From Shewanella acanthi (GTDB lineage: Bacteria > Pseudomonadota > Gammaproteobacteria > Enterobacterales > Shewanellaceae), in NCBI RefSeq assembly GCF_019457475.1, contig NZ_CP080413.1:2046001-2110000 (forward strand): 64,000 bases of DNA, given 5' to 3'. The number at the start of each line of letters is the position of its first letter. Positions within the stretch are counted from its first letter, which is position 1. Shown here one piece after another: positions 27,801-36,899 of the stretch. The notes under the pieces were generated by a model. The model saw only the letters and a list, made by a program, of their open reading frames with translations. It was not told the origin of the DNA and made no database searches. The position numbers and the translations under genes are program-made.

Positions 27801-28015
27801 ACACCGTTGACCTCCTGTTCTAACGGTGTTGCTACGGATTCGGCCGCCGTTGTTGAGCTAGCACCAGGATAGGAAGCTGAGATTGTCACCTGCGGCGGTG
27901 TAATATAGGGGTACTGATCGACTGGCAATTTAAACATCGCGATCACCCCAAGTAGAACAATCACAATGGAGATCACGCTGGCAAAAATGGGACGACTGAT
28001 AAAGAACTGCGCCAT
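24866..28015 (-). CDS. RND-family multidrug efflux permease (HAE1, AcrB/MexB-like)
   Basis: The inner-membrane proton/drug antiporter of the pump, with 1,049 residues as usual for AcrB. Features include the N-terminal F-I-S-R-P-I-F-A-S-V-I-S, twelve hydrophobic segments in two halves, the TM4 aspartate pair in G-I-V-V-D-D-A-I-V-V-V-E-N and the HAE1 signature P-V-D-Q-Y-P. Two large periplasmic loops (about residues 40-340 and 560-870) form the drug-binding porter domain. It is the middle gene of a three-gene operon, and its start abuts the adaptor gene stop. No TetR or LysR regulator lies nearby, so control is probably distal. Substrates cannot be read from the sequence. Confidence 0.95.
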   Translation of the reverse strand: MAQFFISRPIFASVISIVIVLLGVIAMFKLPVDQYPYITPPQVTISASYPGASSTTAAESVATPLEQEVNGVPNMIYMSSKSTNSGGTSVTITFDVGTNADLAAVDVQNSAQQASGGLPIDVQTEGVTVSKDSSVELLKLALTSDDERFDEIYLSNYATINIESALRRIPGVGRTRNTGSRSYAMRIWLKPDAMAGYSLTTSDVISAIKAQNKESPAGTIGTQPNSDDISLTLPISVAGRLSSVQAFNEIIVRANPDGSIIRLRDIAGVELGSSAYTLQSQLNGQNATILQVYLLPGANALEVTRKVKETMTELSQKFPQGIKWEVFYDASIFIQESIDEVIHTLIEALVLVVFVVYLFLQNVRATLIPAIAVPVSLIGTLAAMLAFGFTINTVSLLALVLAIGIVVDDAIVVVENVERLIHEKAMSAMEATRHAMKELSGALVATSLVLCAVFVPVSFLAGITGIMYREFAVAITVAVLISTLVALTLSPALCALLLKPGKAPEKGIFHWLNTKLDIGTNQYVGLVALTNKYAKRSYLAFIIMFGGTYFIMSHLPSSFMPDEDQGRFFIDMTLPDGSTVNRTEAILKKAEYYVRANPAVAYSFTLAGENRRSGANQANGQFEVVLKPWAEREESNATVQSVMKEIDRDLKNVLEAEFNLYLPSAVPGLGNGSGVEMQLQDTSGTHFEGLIETANELVEQLKLQPEVANANVSLQSAIPQLHLSVDEAKAMAIGVNVGDIYSTIKTLTDSSTVNDFNLFGRVYRVKIQAEESYRQFPHQIKDYYVRSSSGAMVPIGVLAKYDYTVGPSSVTHYNLFSSASINVTPATGYATGEVIEAIERVSRPILPDEFKYEWTGITYQEVQSANQTGIAIGLALLFVFLFLAALYESWSIPVAVLLIAPIALLGASVITFVSGMQTNLFFQVAFIALIGMAAKNAILIVEFANQLHQQGKTRIAAALEAATMRFRPILMTSMAFILGVLPLVLSSGPGAVSRQSISLPILGGMLLATTIGIVFVPLFFVTMSGFSKKKHLSEQASQVSPSIEEVSRG

Positions 28016-29289
28016 TATTTTTGCTCCTGCTTCTTCTGCTCCAAGGCTTGGCTCTTCAGCGCATCGGCTTTGGTGAGCTCATCTTGCTTCTCTGCATATT
28101 CCTTGGCACTTAGCGGCTCTGCAATTTGCCCATGGCGAACACGGTGCATGCCTTCGGTTATCACCATCTCACCCGCTTTTAAGCCACTTTTCACCACTAC
28201 ACCTTCTATCCCTTGATGGTCAATCACAATAAACCGCCGCTCTACCGTGTTATCGGGAAGCACAACCATGACGTAGACCCCGCCCTGATCGACCTGAGTC
28301 GCCTTTTGTGGGATAACAATGGCATTGGGGACTTCGGATAATTTGATCCGCACATTCGTGTATTGACCAGGCAGAAGTTCTTTCTCTGGGTTAGGCAGAA
28401 TCGCCCTCACCTCGAAAGTGCCTGTATTCGGGTTCACTTGGGGATCAGTAAAACTCACATCCCCTAAATAGCGATATTCACTGTTATCGGGCAGAGTGAT
28501 CCGCACAAACCCTGCTAAGGCCTTACCTTCGACTTCCGCTTCCTTTTTGGCCGAATAACTGGTGAGGCGGCGCTGGGCGTTAAGGTAATCGAGCGCCGAC
28601 ATATTGAAACTGACATAAATCGGGTCAACCTGCTTCACCCGAGTCAATAGGGATTGCCCCTTACTGCCGACTAAGGCACCGATATCCACCTCAGAACGGC
28701 TGACTAGACCTGCAATCGGTGCCTTAATTTCGGTATAACTTAATTCGAGTTCGGCTTCTTCAACTTCAGCGCGGCTTGCGGTCAAATTAGAGCGGGCCTG
28801 TGCAAGGGCCGATAACGCATTGTCATAGTCTAATTGGCTCGCCGCATCCTGTTCATAGAGGGGTTTTAGTCGTTTAACGTCACGCTCAGCCTTTTCGACA
28901 ATCGCCTGCTGGGACGACAATTTTGCCTTAAGACGATTCACCACAGCCACATAGGGTTTATTATCGATTTGATAGAGTAACTCACCTGCCTTAACGGCAC
29001 TCCCCTCGACGAAACGTTTTTCTTCGACAAAACCATCGACTCGGGCGCGAACTTCAACATCTAAGGAGGCCTGCGTTACCCCAATATAGTTACCATAAAG
29101 TGGAACCGTGGCAGTGGTAACCTTTTCGACCACCACCATTTTCGGGGATATTTTAACCTCGGTTTTACCACAGGAGCTGATTGACAGACATAAGAGCACA
29201 ATACCGCTAAGGTAAAGTGGGAAGGATAGGCGTCGTGAAACAAAAACATCACTACTTACACAAGATTGAGGCATATGCATATCCTGCAT
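28015..29289 (-). CDS. RND efflux periplasmic adaptor lipoprotein (MFP, AcrA/MexA-like)
   Basis: The membrane-fusion protein linking the RND permease to the outer-membrane channel, 424 residues. The N-terminal hydrophobic segment ends in I-S-S-C-G, a lipobox, so it is probably acylated and anchored in the inner membrane. The biotinyl-lipoyl half motifs flank a coiled-coil hairpin (residues about 115-185, E-R-D-V-K-R-L-K-P-L-Y-E-Q) and are followed by beta-barrel and membrane-proximal domains (L-L-P-G-Q-Y-T-N-V-R-I and G-L-K-A-G-E-M-V-I-T-E-G). The C-terminal tail is lysine- and glutamine-rich. It is the first gene of the operon; the start has several in-frame Met choices within 6 residues. 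Confidence 0.93.
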   Translation of the reverse strand: MQDMHMPQSCVSSDVFVSRRLSFPLYLSGIVLLCLSISSCGKTEVKISPKMVVVEKVTTATVPLYGNYIGVTQASLDVEVRARVDGFVEEKRFVEGSAVKAGELLYQIDNKPYVAVVNRLKAKLSSQQAIVEKAERDVKRLKPLYEQDAASQLDYDNALSALAQARSNLTASRAEVEEAELELSYTEIKAPIAGLVSRSEVDIGALVGSKGQSLLTRVKQVDPIYVSFNMSALDYLNAQRRLTSYSAKKEAEVEGKALAGFVRITLPDNSEYRYLGDVSFTDPQVNPNTGTFEVRAILPNPEKELLPGQYTNVRIKLSEVPNAIVIPQKATQVDQGGVYVMVVLPDNTVERRFIVIDHQGIEGVVVKSGLKAGEMVITEGMHRVRHGQIAEPLSAKEYAEKQDELTKADALKSQALEQKKQEQK

Positions 29290-29789
29290 TCTAAAGACGA
29301 TGGAACCAGCTCAACACACGTGTGGGGTTAAACGGTTTTTAACGGATTTTAGTCGGCTCGAGGTAACATCCTGTGAACCAATGCAAATTCAGTGTAAGGC
29401 AAAGTATCAGAAAATTGAAACCTAAAAATCCATCGTCTCAATGATTTGTGATGTATACAAAGTAAAATAACTCACTGAGTTAGATTCCAAAGGCCGCATT
29501 AAAAACGCTATAGAGCCTGTTTCACCTTCGTATAACACTGAGCTTGTGATATGCGTTTTGTATAGAATTTAACGGAAGAATTAAACTGACTCTCGATTAA
29601 GATTTACACGGTAGAAGTCAAATGCAGCACGGTTGGGGGGAAAAATGAACCCATGTTAAACTGAGCATATCTGAAAACCCAAAGTCATTATTTTGTATTA
29701 GCACTCCTAAATGTGCAGCCTTTATTCCATATAAAAGGCGAGTATTATGGCTAATACTCGCCTTTTTAATCATTCATACCGCACGTTTG
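29290..29789. other. spacer containing the efflux operon promoter region
   Basis: About 500 bases between the efflux adaptor start and the DTW-domain gene, both on the minus strand. It contains a terminator at 29733-29766. The efflux promoter should lie at about 29300-29450, but no palindromic operator was clear. Confidence 0.4.
29733..29766. terminator. terminator of the DTW-domain gene
   Basis: A perfect 15-bp stem (AAAAGGCGAGTATTA / TAATACTCGCCTTTT) with a 4-base loop and T-runs on both strands, so it could act in both directions. It lies 24 bases past the stop at 29790. Confidence 0.92.
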
Positions 29790-30647
29790 TTAACTTAACA
29801 GTGCCTCACTGTACGCCGCTTCTAAGGCATCGGTAAAGGTATCAATCGGCAAGATATCTTCGCTACAACGGCGGTTTCGGCCAAGTAATGACGATTCAAC
29901 GAACAAATCGAACCATGCACTTAACACTTTACCGTTGGCCTCTTCTCCAATCGCCGCCAGTGCCAGAGATGCAACTTCCGCAGTCCCTAGTTGAAAATCA
30001 TGGCTGCCCTTTCGCAGTGCATAGGTTGCCAGTGTGTCGGGATCGAAGGATAACATCGGAATATCCTGCAAATATGGACTCTTACGGAACATCTTAATGG
30101 CCTCACGCCAACTACCATCGAGCATGATCAGCAGCGGTCGCTTACCGACTGGCAGCGATTCCATCGGTACTTGCTTTAACACAACTTGACCATTATCGGC
30201 ATACTGCGAAGGAAAAACCAAAAAGGGTTGATAATCGTCAGACTTTAATAACGAAAGTAGCTCAGGATGAGGTTCGGTACGATTCCATAAAAATGCATGA
30301 GTGTCGGGGATGAGATCGGCAATTAGGCGGCCACTATTGGTCGGTTTAAGCACTTCATCGTTGTACATAACAAGCAAAAAGCTCGCCTGTGTCTGCAATT
30401 GACGACGCAGCGCACAGGTACAAAATTGCTCCCCTAATAAACACAGGTGACAACGAATCAGTTTTTTTCCACGGGCGCCAAAGGGCTTAGTGGACAACGA
30501 TTTGCGGTATGCATATAAGCGATGAACCGCGTGGGGAGCTAACGCCATAACAGCCAAATCTCTCATAGGTATGACAATGGCGCTGTCGAAACAAACAGGC
30601 CGGTTTTTTCGATGGCGAAGTGTATCCTTTGCTTTGCTGCCATGCAA
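29790..30647 (-). CDS. DTW-domain protein, probable tRNA-uridine aminocarboxypropyltransferase
   Basis: DTW-domain enzymes such as E. coli TapT (YfiP) add the aminocarboxypropyl group from SAM to uridine 47 of tRNA, forming acp3U. The N-terminal Cys-rich motif (C-H-L-C-L-L-G-E-Q-F-C-T-C) and the core L-D-G-S-W-R-E-A, which replaces the name-giving D-T-W, are present. So is the conserved R-K-G-S-H-D-F-Q-L-G-T-A-E-V-A block in the C-terminal third. The longest form uses TTG 30647; ATG 30566 gives 258 residues, nearer the family norm, and neither has a clear ribosome binding site. It is a single gene with its own terminator. Confidence 0.83.
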   Translation of the reverse strand: MHGSKAKDTLRHRKNRPVCFDSAIVIPMRDLAVMALAPHAVHRLYAYRKSLSTKPFGARGKKLIRCHLCLLGEQFCTCALRRQLQTQASFLLVMYNDEVLKPTNSGRLIADLIPDTHAFLWNRTEPHPELLSLLKSDDYQPFLVFPSQYADNGQVVLKQVPMESLPVGKRPLLIMLDGSWREAIKMFRKSPYLQDIPMLSFDPDTLATYALRKGSHDFQLGTAEVASLALAAIGEEANGKVLSAWFDLFVESSLLGRNRRCSEDILPIDTFTDALEAAYSEALLS

Positions 30648-30760
30648 TCGACTGCACTGCGTGCTATCGAAAATCGCTATAAGCTTATAAGGCCACGGTT
30701 CACGGCCACTTAACGGCCTTCAGCAATCCTTTCCTAGATTATTTCAATGTCCGAGCATAA

Positions 30761-30786
30761 AAAAGCCCATCAGTGGATGGGCTTTT
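30761..30786 (-). terminator. terminator of pssA
   Basis: An 11-bp stem (AAAAGCCCATC / GATGGGCTTTT) with an AGTG loop, 29 bases past the pssA stop. Confidence 0.9.
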
Positions 30787-30814
30787 ATTGAAACAACGTC
30801 AACGACGAGTGCAA

Positions 30815-32128
30815 CTAGAGGATGCGTCTTAATAAAAAGTCGGCTTTTAATCGTCTGATCCGTGTCATGATTTTTTTAACCGGCGCAGGATAGTTTTGCA
30901 AAGTATCCACTTGGCTATAGTGATATAACCTTTGGGTATGCTCGAGGATATGGGCTTGCTCTGCCTCAAACTGTGCTTTCCAGCAACCGCTTTCATCCTG
31001 TAATAACAGACCATTTTCTAAATCTAATGCCCAGGCCCTAGGGTTAAGGTTTGAACCTGTAATCAAATGGCGTTTACCATCGGCACTGATACCTTTTAAA
31101 TGGTAACTGTTCACCCCGTGCTTCCACAGATGAATATTGAGTTGACCATTATCGATTGCCCACTGCTGACGCTTTGCAAACTTGCGCAGTGACTGCTCGT
31201 AGAGGTATGGCAGCGCACCTATGGTGGAGAATTCCTTCTCAGGCGGAATATAAAAATCATTTGCCGTTTTATCACCCACGACGATATCAATTCGCTTACC
31301 CTTGCGTAAGTGCTTAGCTAATGCACGCACTAAGACATAGGGTGGATTAAAGTAAGGCGTACAGATAAACAACGCTTCTTTTGATTCTTCAACCATGGCA
31401 ATCACCGTTTTATTCAACAGGTTATGCTTACGGCCGAGTCCTAAGAGTGGCGTTATCCGATTACCAGTGCGGGTACCTTCAAACTCGTATTGTGCCTTCG
31501 AGAGACGTTGTTTATAGCTGCGGATATCGTTTTTAGGCGGCAAAACTTCAAGCTGCGCATCTTGAGTAAGTGACGATACTGCAGGGTCGGCAATAATATG
31601 TCGCTGGATCATAGTCCGCATACTTCGAGCCAGTTCAGCGGATTCAATCACATGATATCGGTCAAAGCGGTATTTTTCATATTGCTGCAGGTAGATATTA
31701 TTCAGGCTAGCACCGCTGTAAATCACCGCATCGTCGATGATAAAGCCCTTAAGGTGTAACACGCCCATAAATTCACGGGATTTAACCGGCACGCCCATGA
31801 TATCAATAGGATGCAGAGCCTCAGCCATCACCCTGCGATACATGAGGTAATTACCACTGTCGCCCTTGTGTCCAATTAGTCCACGGCGCGCACGGTGAAA
31901 ATCCACTAAGATTTTGATATCTAATGCCGGATTATTCGCCTTAGCTGCCATTAACGCGCTAAGGACCTCACGCCCAGCTTCATCATCTTCAAGATATAAC
32001 GCCGCGATATAGATGCTGTCCTTTGCATTTGCGATACGTGTCAGCAACTCCGCCTTAAAACGGCAAGGCATGAGTAACCAAGTTACTGCCTCGGGTTGAA
32101 CGGCTATTCCACCAAGCTTAGTGAGCAA
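30815..32128 (-). CDS. pssA: CDP-diacylglycerol-serine O-phosphatidyltransferase
   Basis: Makes phosphatidylserine from CDP-diacylglycerol and serine, the committed step to phosphatidylethanolamine. It is a phospholipase D superfamily enzyme with two HKD motifs: H-L-K-G-F-I-I-D-D with S-G-A-S-L-N-N (residues about 125-145), and H-L-K-G-I-S-A-D-G with T-G-S-N-L-N-P-R-A-W (residues about 348-372). Length is 437 residues, against 451 in E. coli. The closing R-R-I-L also matches. The start is TTG 32128, strongly supported by AAAGGAGGA about six bases upstream. It follows the DUF1904 gene by 11 bases and is probably co-transcribed with it. Confidence 0.95.
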   Translation of the reverse strand: MLTKLGGIAVQPEAVTWLLMPCRFKAELLTRIANAKDSIYIAALYLEDDEAGREVLSALMAAKANNPALDIKILVDFHRARRGLIGHKGDSGNYLMYRRVMAEALHPIDIMGVPVKSREFMGVLHLKGFIIDDAVIYSGASLNNIYLQQYEKYRFDRYHVIESAELARSMRTMIQRHIIADPAVSSLTQDAQLEVLPPKNDIRSYKQRLSKAQYEFEGTRTGNRITPLLGLGRKHNLLNKTVIAMVEESKEALFICTPYFNPPYVLVRALAKHLRKGKRIDIVVGDKTANDFYIPPEKEFSTIGALPYLYEQSLRKFAKRQQWAIDNGQLNIHLWKHGVNSYHLKGISADGKRHLITGSNLNPRAWALDLENGLLLQDESGCWKAQFEAEQAHILEHTQRLYHYSQVDTLQNYPAPVKKIMTRIRRLKADFLLRRIL

Positions 32129-32139
32129 GGTATCCTCCT

Positions 32140-32472
32140 TTAAACATGCTGACTTCCTCTATAAGATGCACTTGAGGTGAGTGATAGAAACATCACCACT
32201 ATATGACTCATCTCTGGATAGGCTTCTGCCACTGCCAGTCTTATTGTTTGTTCTACTTTTAAATGGATATCGGGATCGACAGGAAACCAAAGCAATTCAA
32301 TTTGGACAAAACGTTGATCAATACGACCATTTCGATAACTGATGCTGGGGTTCCAATCTAATGTAAAACTGTCTGCACTACCTTTACATATAGCCGCCAA
32401 AGACTGCAGTAATGTTTGGCTAAGCTCTGCAACGACCGCCTGCGGCAGACCGCGCATACTAATATGAGGCAT
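32140..32472 (-). CDS. DUF1904 family protein (tautomerase-like)
   Basis: A 110-residue protein starting M-P-H-I-S-M-R-G-L, with the conserved E-L-L-W-F-P segment of the DUF1904 family, small cytoplasmic proteins with a tautomerase/MIF-like fold. The family motif pattern is clear, but no enzymatic role is established to my knowledge. The N-terminal Met-Pro would leave Pro1 free after Met removal, which is the catalytic residue in true tautomerases. It lies directly upstream of pssA on the same strand with an 11-base gap. Confidence 0.75.
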   Translation of the reverse strand: MPHISMRGLPQAVVAELSQTLLQSLAAICKGSADSFTLDWNPSISYRNGRIDQRFVQIELLWFPVDPDIHLKVEQTIRLAVAEAYPEMSHIVVMFLSLTSSASYRGSQHV

Positions 32473-32870
32473 GATAAGTTGTGGTTACCTGGGATCCTAA
32501 AATCATAAGGGGTAGAAATTACCGACTTCGTTCAGACTCGGCAAGAGGTTTTGGCAAAAACCCAGAGCAAACATCACTATTTTGCTGTTAATTTGAGCAT
32601 TTATTATCGCTAAATCCCAAAATGAGCACGAAAAGGGCAACTGATGTTTTTAACATGATAACGTAAATTCAAGCTGATTTTGTGGTATCAGGCTATAGGG
32701 ATGAATCTATACAAGTGCTAAACACGACTATGGAAACTAAGTTGCCAATTGGCTCACAAAATCAGGTTTTTAGTCGCGTTTAACTTTTCTAGCCATCCCG
32801 TAAGCTTAAATTTTAACGTAGACTCAGCGTAATACACCGCTTATTTCGGCGGCATTGCCATTGCCCATTA
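32473..32870. other. divergent spacer with promoters
   Basis: About 400 bases between the DUF1904-pssA operon (minus) and the small membrane protein-dacB pair (plus). It must hold both promoters; no operator-like palindrome was recognised. Confidence 0.35.
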
Positions 32871-33065
32871 ATGAGATGCACCACTTACATGAATAAACCC
32901 ATATTATTGACCCTCGCCCTCACACTGGTACTAGCTTGGGGTATCTTCCATTTTAAAACTCAGCTTGGGTTACTGATCCTCCCCCTATTTATTGTATTAG
33001 TACTCTTTGTTACCTTAAGGCTTTATCGTCTCATGGAAAAAGATGATGACAGTTCAGACCGCTAG
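32871..33065 (+). CDS. small membrane protein
   Basis: A 64-residue protein with two hydrophobic segments (T-L-A-L-T-L-V-L-A-W-G-I-F and L-G-L-L-I-L-P-L-F-I-V-L-V-L-F-V) and a charged tail, E-K-D-D-D-S-S-D-R. Met 7 (ATG 32889) is an alternative start and gives a cleaner inner-membrane protein. Its end overlaps dacB by 23 bases in another frame, which suggests translational coupling. Function unknown. Confidence 0.6.
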   Translation: MRCTTYMNKPILLTLALTLVLAWGIFHFKTQLGLLILPLFIVLVLFVTLRLYRLMEKDDDSSDR

Positions 33066-34728
33066 CAAAATCAGCATCTTTGGGGTTAACAAGAATCGAT
33101 TGTCTGATCGGTTCAATATTGTCAGTTCGGCTGCCATTTTAGTATCGTGCACATTTTTAAGTTTACCCTCATCGGCTACATTCACCTTCGACGGCCAAGC
33201 ACCAAAGCACAGTCAATCGCAACAAGGTCAATTTGAACAGCTGATTTTACCGTTGCTTCCACCACAATCGCAGGTATCTATCCTTGCGATTGACACTAAC
33301 AGCAACGAAATCTTGTTAGAAAAACAAGCTGACACCCTACTCATTCCCGCAAGTACCCAAAAAGTGCTCACAGCCGTCACGGCGTTAGCAACCCTAGGGC
33401 ATGATTACCGATATGAAACCCAACTCTTAACCAATGCGCCGCTACGGCAGGGACAAATTGCCGGGGATGTGTATCTTAAATTCAGTGGCGATCCCACCCT
33501 GTTACGGGAGGACCTAAATGCGCTTTTTGCCCATTTAAGTCAACAAGGGATCCATCGTATCAATGGGAATGTCATCCTCATCGGCGATACAAACGAGCAA
33601 TTACAGGCGCCCGGCTGGGTATGGGATGATTTGGGGATCTGTTTTGCCGCCCCAGTTTCCCGTTTTATCATCGATCAAAACTGCGTCTATGGTGAATTTT
33701 TGCCTCAGCAAATCAAAACAAATGCAAACAAACCAGCAGCGCCTACGTCCAAGGTCACACTTAGAGCATCGAGTGCAGGCGTTAATGTTGATAATGAAGC
33801 CACGTATTCAAACCAAATAGACGATGAATTTTGTAAGTTAGCACTGCTCCCACTAGGACAAAATCGGTATCAACTTCGCGGTTGCTATTCTCACACTCAA
33901 CCTCTGCCACTTGCGATTGCGATAACAGATCCACAGAAATTTGCCAAAGACAGTGTGCAGTCCCTTCTTAAAATCAACGGATTAACATCCGGACAAATTA
34001 AAATAGGCACTCACCTTCCTGCTAAAACCCAAGTTATCGCCAGTCATCGCTCAGCTCCACTGACCGAGTTGCTCGAAACTATGTTACTAAAATCAGACAA
34101 CTTGATTGCCGACAGTTTGTTTAAGCTCGTTGGTGAGCGTCATTATCAAAGTCAGGGCACCTTTGAGCGCGGCGCGGCGGCGATGCGGGAAATTCTTACC
34201 GAATTGGGTATCGACCTTAATAGTGCCAATATTGTTGATGGTTCGGGGCTTTCCCGTTACAACTTACTGAGTGCGGCGCAGATCGCTCAGGTATTAACAC
34301 TGATTGATAAGGAACCACGCTTTAGGGGGCTTAAACAACGTTTGCCAAAGTCCGGTGTCAGTGGGACCTTAAAGTATCGATTCGGCTTCACTACCCCTCC
34401 ACTTAAAAACAAGGTTTTTGCAAAAACAGGTTCCATGCAGGGGGTATCAAATTTAGCCGGTTTTATGTCTCTCAATGACAGTAAACAAGCTGAAGTGAAC
34501 CATTCTGAACCTCATCAAGCACACGAAATATTGTTCGTCATCCTTGAAAATGGCATTAGCCCTGAACGCAAAAAATCATCCCCTAAAACCTCAGTCACTG
34601 CCAATGTCCTCAGCGCCATGTTAAAGGGAATGCCAAGGGGGTCTGCGAGCAAGGCTAATAATGAGGTTAAGCCAGCGACTCAAACGAATCCGATAGCAAA
34701 GCGACAAGAAAAAATCCTCGGCAACTGA
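33043..34728 (+). CDS. dacB: D-alanyl-D-alanine carboxypeptidase/endopeptidase (PBP4)
   Basis: A periplasmic class C low-molecular-mass penicillin-binding protein that trims D-Ala from peptidoglycan stem peptides and cuts cross-links. The active-site serine is in P-A-S-T-Q-K (S-x-x-K) near residue 103, the S-D-N motif is in L-K-S-D-N-L near residue 352, and K-T-G is in F-A-K-T-G-S near residue 464. A large inserted domain lies between the first two motifs, as in E. coli PBP4. A signal peptide is seen at residues about 25-46 (S-A-A-I-L-V-S-C-T-F-L-S-L-P-S-S-A), preceded by an unusually long n-region. A lysine- and asparagine-rich tail follows the K-T-G domain. Confidence 0.93.
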   Translation: MMTVQTASKISIFGVNKNRLSDRFNIVSSAAILVSCTFLSLPSSATFTFDGQAPKHSQSQQGQFEQLILPLLPPQSQVSILAIDTNSNEILLEKQADTLLIPASTQKVLTAVTALATLGHDYRYETQLLTNAPLRQGQIAGDVYLKFSGDPTLLREDLNALFAHLSQQGIHRINGNVILIGDTNEQLQAPGWVWDDLGICFAAPVSRFIIDQNCVYGEFLPQQIKTNANKPAAPTSKVTLRASSAGVNVDNEATYSNQIDDEFCKLALLPLGQNRYQLRGCYSHTQPLPLAIAITDPQKFAKDSVQSLLKINGLTSGQIKIGTHLPAKTQVIASHRSAPLTELLETMLLKSDNLIADSLFKLVGERHYQSQGTFERGAAAMREILTELGIDLNSANIVDGSGLSRYNLLSAAQIAQVLTLIDKEPRFRGLKQRLPKSGVSGTLKYRFGFTTPPLKNKVFAKTGSMQGVSNLAGFMSLNDSKQAEVNHSEPHQAHEILFVILENGISPERKKSSPKTSVTANVLSAMLKGMPRGSASKANNEVKPATQTNPIAKRQEKILGN

Positions 34729-34812
34729 TAATCCTATCGCCGATGAATTCTATGTCAGGAACATCGCCTGCTGAAGCGTTAATTGCACAGGCAGTGGTTT
34801 TTGAATGACTAT

Positions 34813-34842
34813 AAAAAAGCACTGAATATTCAGTGCTTTTTT
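34813..34842. terminator. bidirectional terminator between dacB and the acyl-CoA dehydrogenase gene
   Basis: A perfect palindrome with a 15-bp stem of A6-GCACTGAAT and its complement, with T-runs on both strands, between two convergent genes. Confidence 0.92.
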
Positions 34843-34868
34843 AGGATTAAATTGCAGGATTTATAAAG

Positions 34869-36626
34869 TTAGAACAACTCTGCTGGCATCGCCATAGTGC
34901 TGTCATCACCCGCTCGAACCTGCGCTAGGTGGAAATCTGCTTTTGGTAATAATTTGTCAAAGTAGAATTTCGCTAGGAAGTTTTTCTGCTCCACAAAAAT
35001 ACTGTCCTCATGTGTGGCGACTTTATCAACCATAGCTAACCAGAAGTAAGCGTAAACGGTATAACCGAAGGCATCTAAGAAATCGACAGCGCTAGCGTTG
35101 ATCAATGCAGGTTGTTGAGTCTTATGCTCGTTAATGGTTTCAGCCACATCCACTAATGCGTCTAAACGGGCGCAAACAGCAGCCACGTTAACCGCATCAA
35201 CGTTAGTGAATTCACGCATTTGACCTTTGATTTCAGATACAAATTCATTCAGCGCAGCCAGGTTATCCCCTGTCACTTTGCGGCCGAGGAAGTCGATAGC
35301 CTGGATACCGTTGGTGCCTTCATAGATTTGCGCAATTCGGGTGTCACGCACTAATTGCTCGATACCTGTTTCGCGGATATAACCATGACCGCCAAAGACT
35401 TGCTGAGCCATAATGGTGGCATCTAAACCACGGTCGGTTAAAAACGCCTTAGCTACAGGGGTTAATAACCCCACATAACGGGCCGCTTTAGCTTTGTCTT
35501 CGCCTTCACCGTATTTGGCGATATCCAGTTGCTTACCAGTGAATACCGATAATGCACGGCCGCCTTCGGTCATTGCGCGAATGGTTAACAGCATGCGACG
35601 CACATCGCCGTGAACGATAATGGGGTCTGAATCACTGCCAGTGGGTGAGCCGCCAGCAGCAACACCTTGATTACGCTCTTTGGCATAATCGGCCGCCATT
35701 TGGTAAGCCGCCTGCGCACTACCTAACCCTTGAATACCAATGGCTAAACGCTCGTAGTTCATCATAGTAAACATACAAACCAGGCCACGGTTTGGCTCGC
35801 CAACTAAATAACCTTTTGCCTCATCGAAGTTCATCACACAGGTTGCAGATCCCTTAAGACCCATCTTATGCTCGATTGAACCCACGCTTACGCCATTCGC
35901 GTCACCTAAGCTGCCATCGGCATTTACAGCGATTTTAGGCACGAGGAACAGCGAAATCCCCTTGCTGTCTGGTAATTTAGCCAACACTAAGTGAATGACA
36001 TTATCAGTTAAATCGTGGTCACCACCTGTGATGAAGATTTTGCTGCCGGTAATGGCGTAGCTGCCATCATCGAGTGGAACAGCTTTAGTGCGGATGTTGC
36101 GTAAGTCAGAACCGGCTTGAGGCTCAGTCATGTCCATCGCGCCAGACCATTCGCCGCTGTATAGCTTTGGTAAATAGGTTTCTTTAAGGTCTTCACTTCC
36201 ATGAGCATTGATACATAACGCAGCACCTGCCGTTAATGAACCATATAGGGTGAAAGCGTTACATGCGCTATAACCCATTTCATCAACTAACACACCCAGC
36301 ATTTTTGGCATGCCCATACCACCAAACTCGGGATCGCCACACAATCCAATCCAGCCGCCTTGGGAATATTGCTCATATACTGAGGTATAACCGTCGGGGG
36401 TAATGACCTTATCGCCATCGTGCAATACACCCTGCTCATCACCAGGACGGTTTAACGGATGAATTAATTCAGAGCTGATTTTCGCAGCCTCTTCAAGAAT
36501 GGCGTTTGCAGTGTCGATATCGACCATTTCAGCAATATCTGCCAGTTGAGACCAGGTTGTAGGCGCATCAAAAACCTGTTCCAGTAAGAAACGCATATCA
36601 GTCAGTGGAGCTTGGTAGGGATTCAT
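34869..36626 (-). CDS. acyl-CoA dehydrogenase
   Basis: A FAD-dependent enzyme of fatty-acid beta-oxidation, about 585 residues, of the longer bacterial type with an extra C-terminal domain. Conserved elements include M-T-E-P-Q-A-G-S-D-L, I-T-G-S-K-I-F-I-T-G-G-D-H-D, G-L-K-G-S-A-T-C, the Q-V-F-G-G-H-G-Y-I helix and I-Y-E-G-T-N-G-I-Q-A with the likely catalytic glutamate. ATG 36626 is chosen over the GTG three codons earlier because homologues begin M-N-P-Y. The dienoyl-CoA reductase-type SDR nearby suggests a local fatty-acid oxidation theme. Confidence 0.93.
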   Translation of the reverse strand: MNPYQAPLTDMRFLLEQVFDAPTTWSQLADIAEMVDIDTANAILEEAAKISSELIHPLNRPGDEQGVLHDGDKVITPDGYTSVYEQYSQGGWIGLCGDPEFGGMGMPKMLGVLVDEMGYSACNAFTLYGSLTAGAALCINAHGSEDLKETYLPKLYSGEWSGAMDMTEPQAGSDLRNIRTKAVPLDDGSYAITGSKIFITGGDHDLTDNVIHLVLAKLPDSKGISLFLVPKIAVNADGSLGDANGVSVGSIEHKMGLKGSATCVMNFDEAKGYLVGEPNRGLVCMFTMMNYERLAIGIQGLGSAQAAYQMAADYAKERNQGVAAGGSPTGSDSDPIIVHGDVRRMLLTIRAMTEGGRALSVFTGKQLDIAKYGEGEDKAKAARYVGLLTPVAKAFLTDRGLDATIMAQQVFGGHGYIRETGIEQLVRDTRIAQIYEGTNGIQAIDFLGRKVTGDNLAALNEFVSEIKGQMREFTNVDAVNVAAVCARLDALVDVAETINEHKTQQPALINASAVDFLDAFGYTVYAYFWLAMVDKVATHEDSIFVEQKNFLAKFYFDKLLPKADFHLAQVRAGDDSTMAMPAELF

Positions 36627-36762
36627 TAGTATCACTCGTAAACGTGAGATTTAAACGGTTGTTTCAATCTATACCAGTTCAAAGGAGAAAACAATCTCAT
36701 TACAAATTCACAGTACAATTATCTGTTTAGATTGAGATGACCATCTTTTTTGCAAGGCATAA

Positions 36763-36793
36763 AAAAACCCTTAAATGTTTTTTAAGGGTTTTT
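36763..36793 (-). terminator. terminator of the DUF2058 gene
   Basis: A stem of A5-CCCTTAAA with its complement and T-runs on both sides, about 107 bases past the stop at 36900. Confidence 0.85.
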
Positions 36794-36899
36794 AATCTAA
36801 AAATAAATGTAACTGATTGCCGGGCTAAAACTCACGCTCAATCGACCATTACAGCTAAGGAGTAGACAGCTGCGCATTTAAACTATGCTGAAAAAGCCA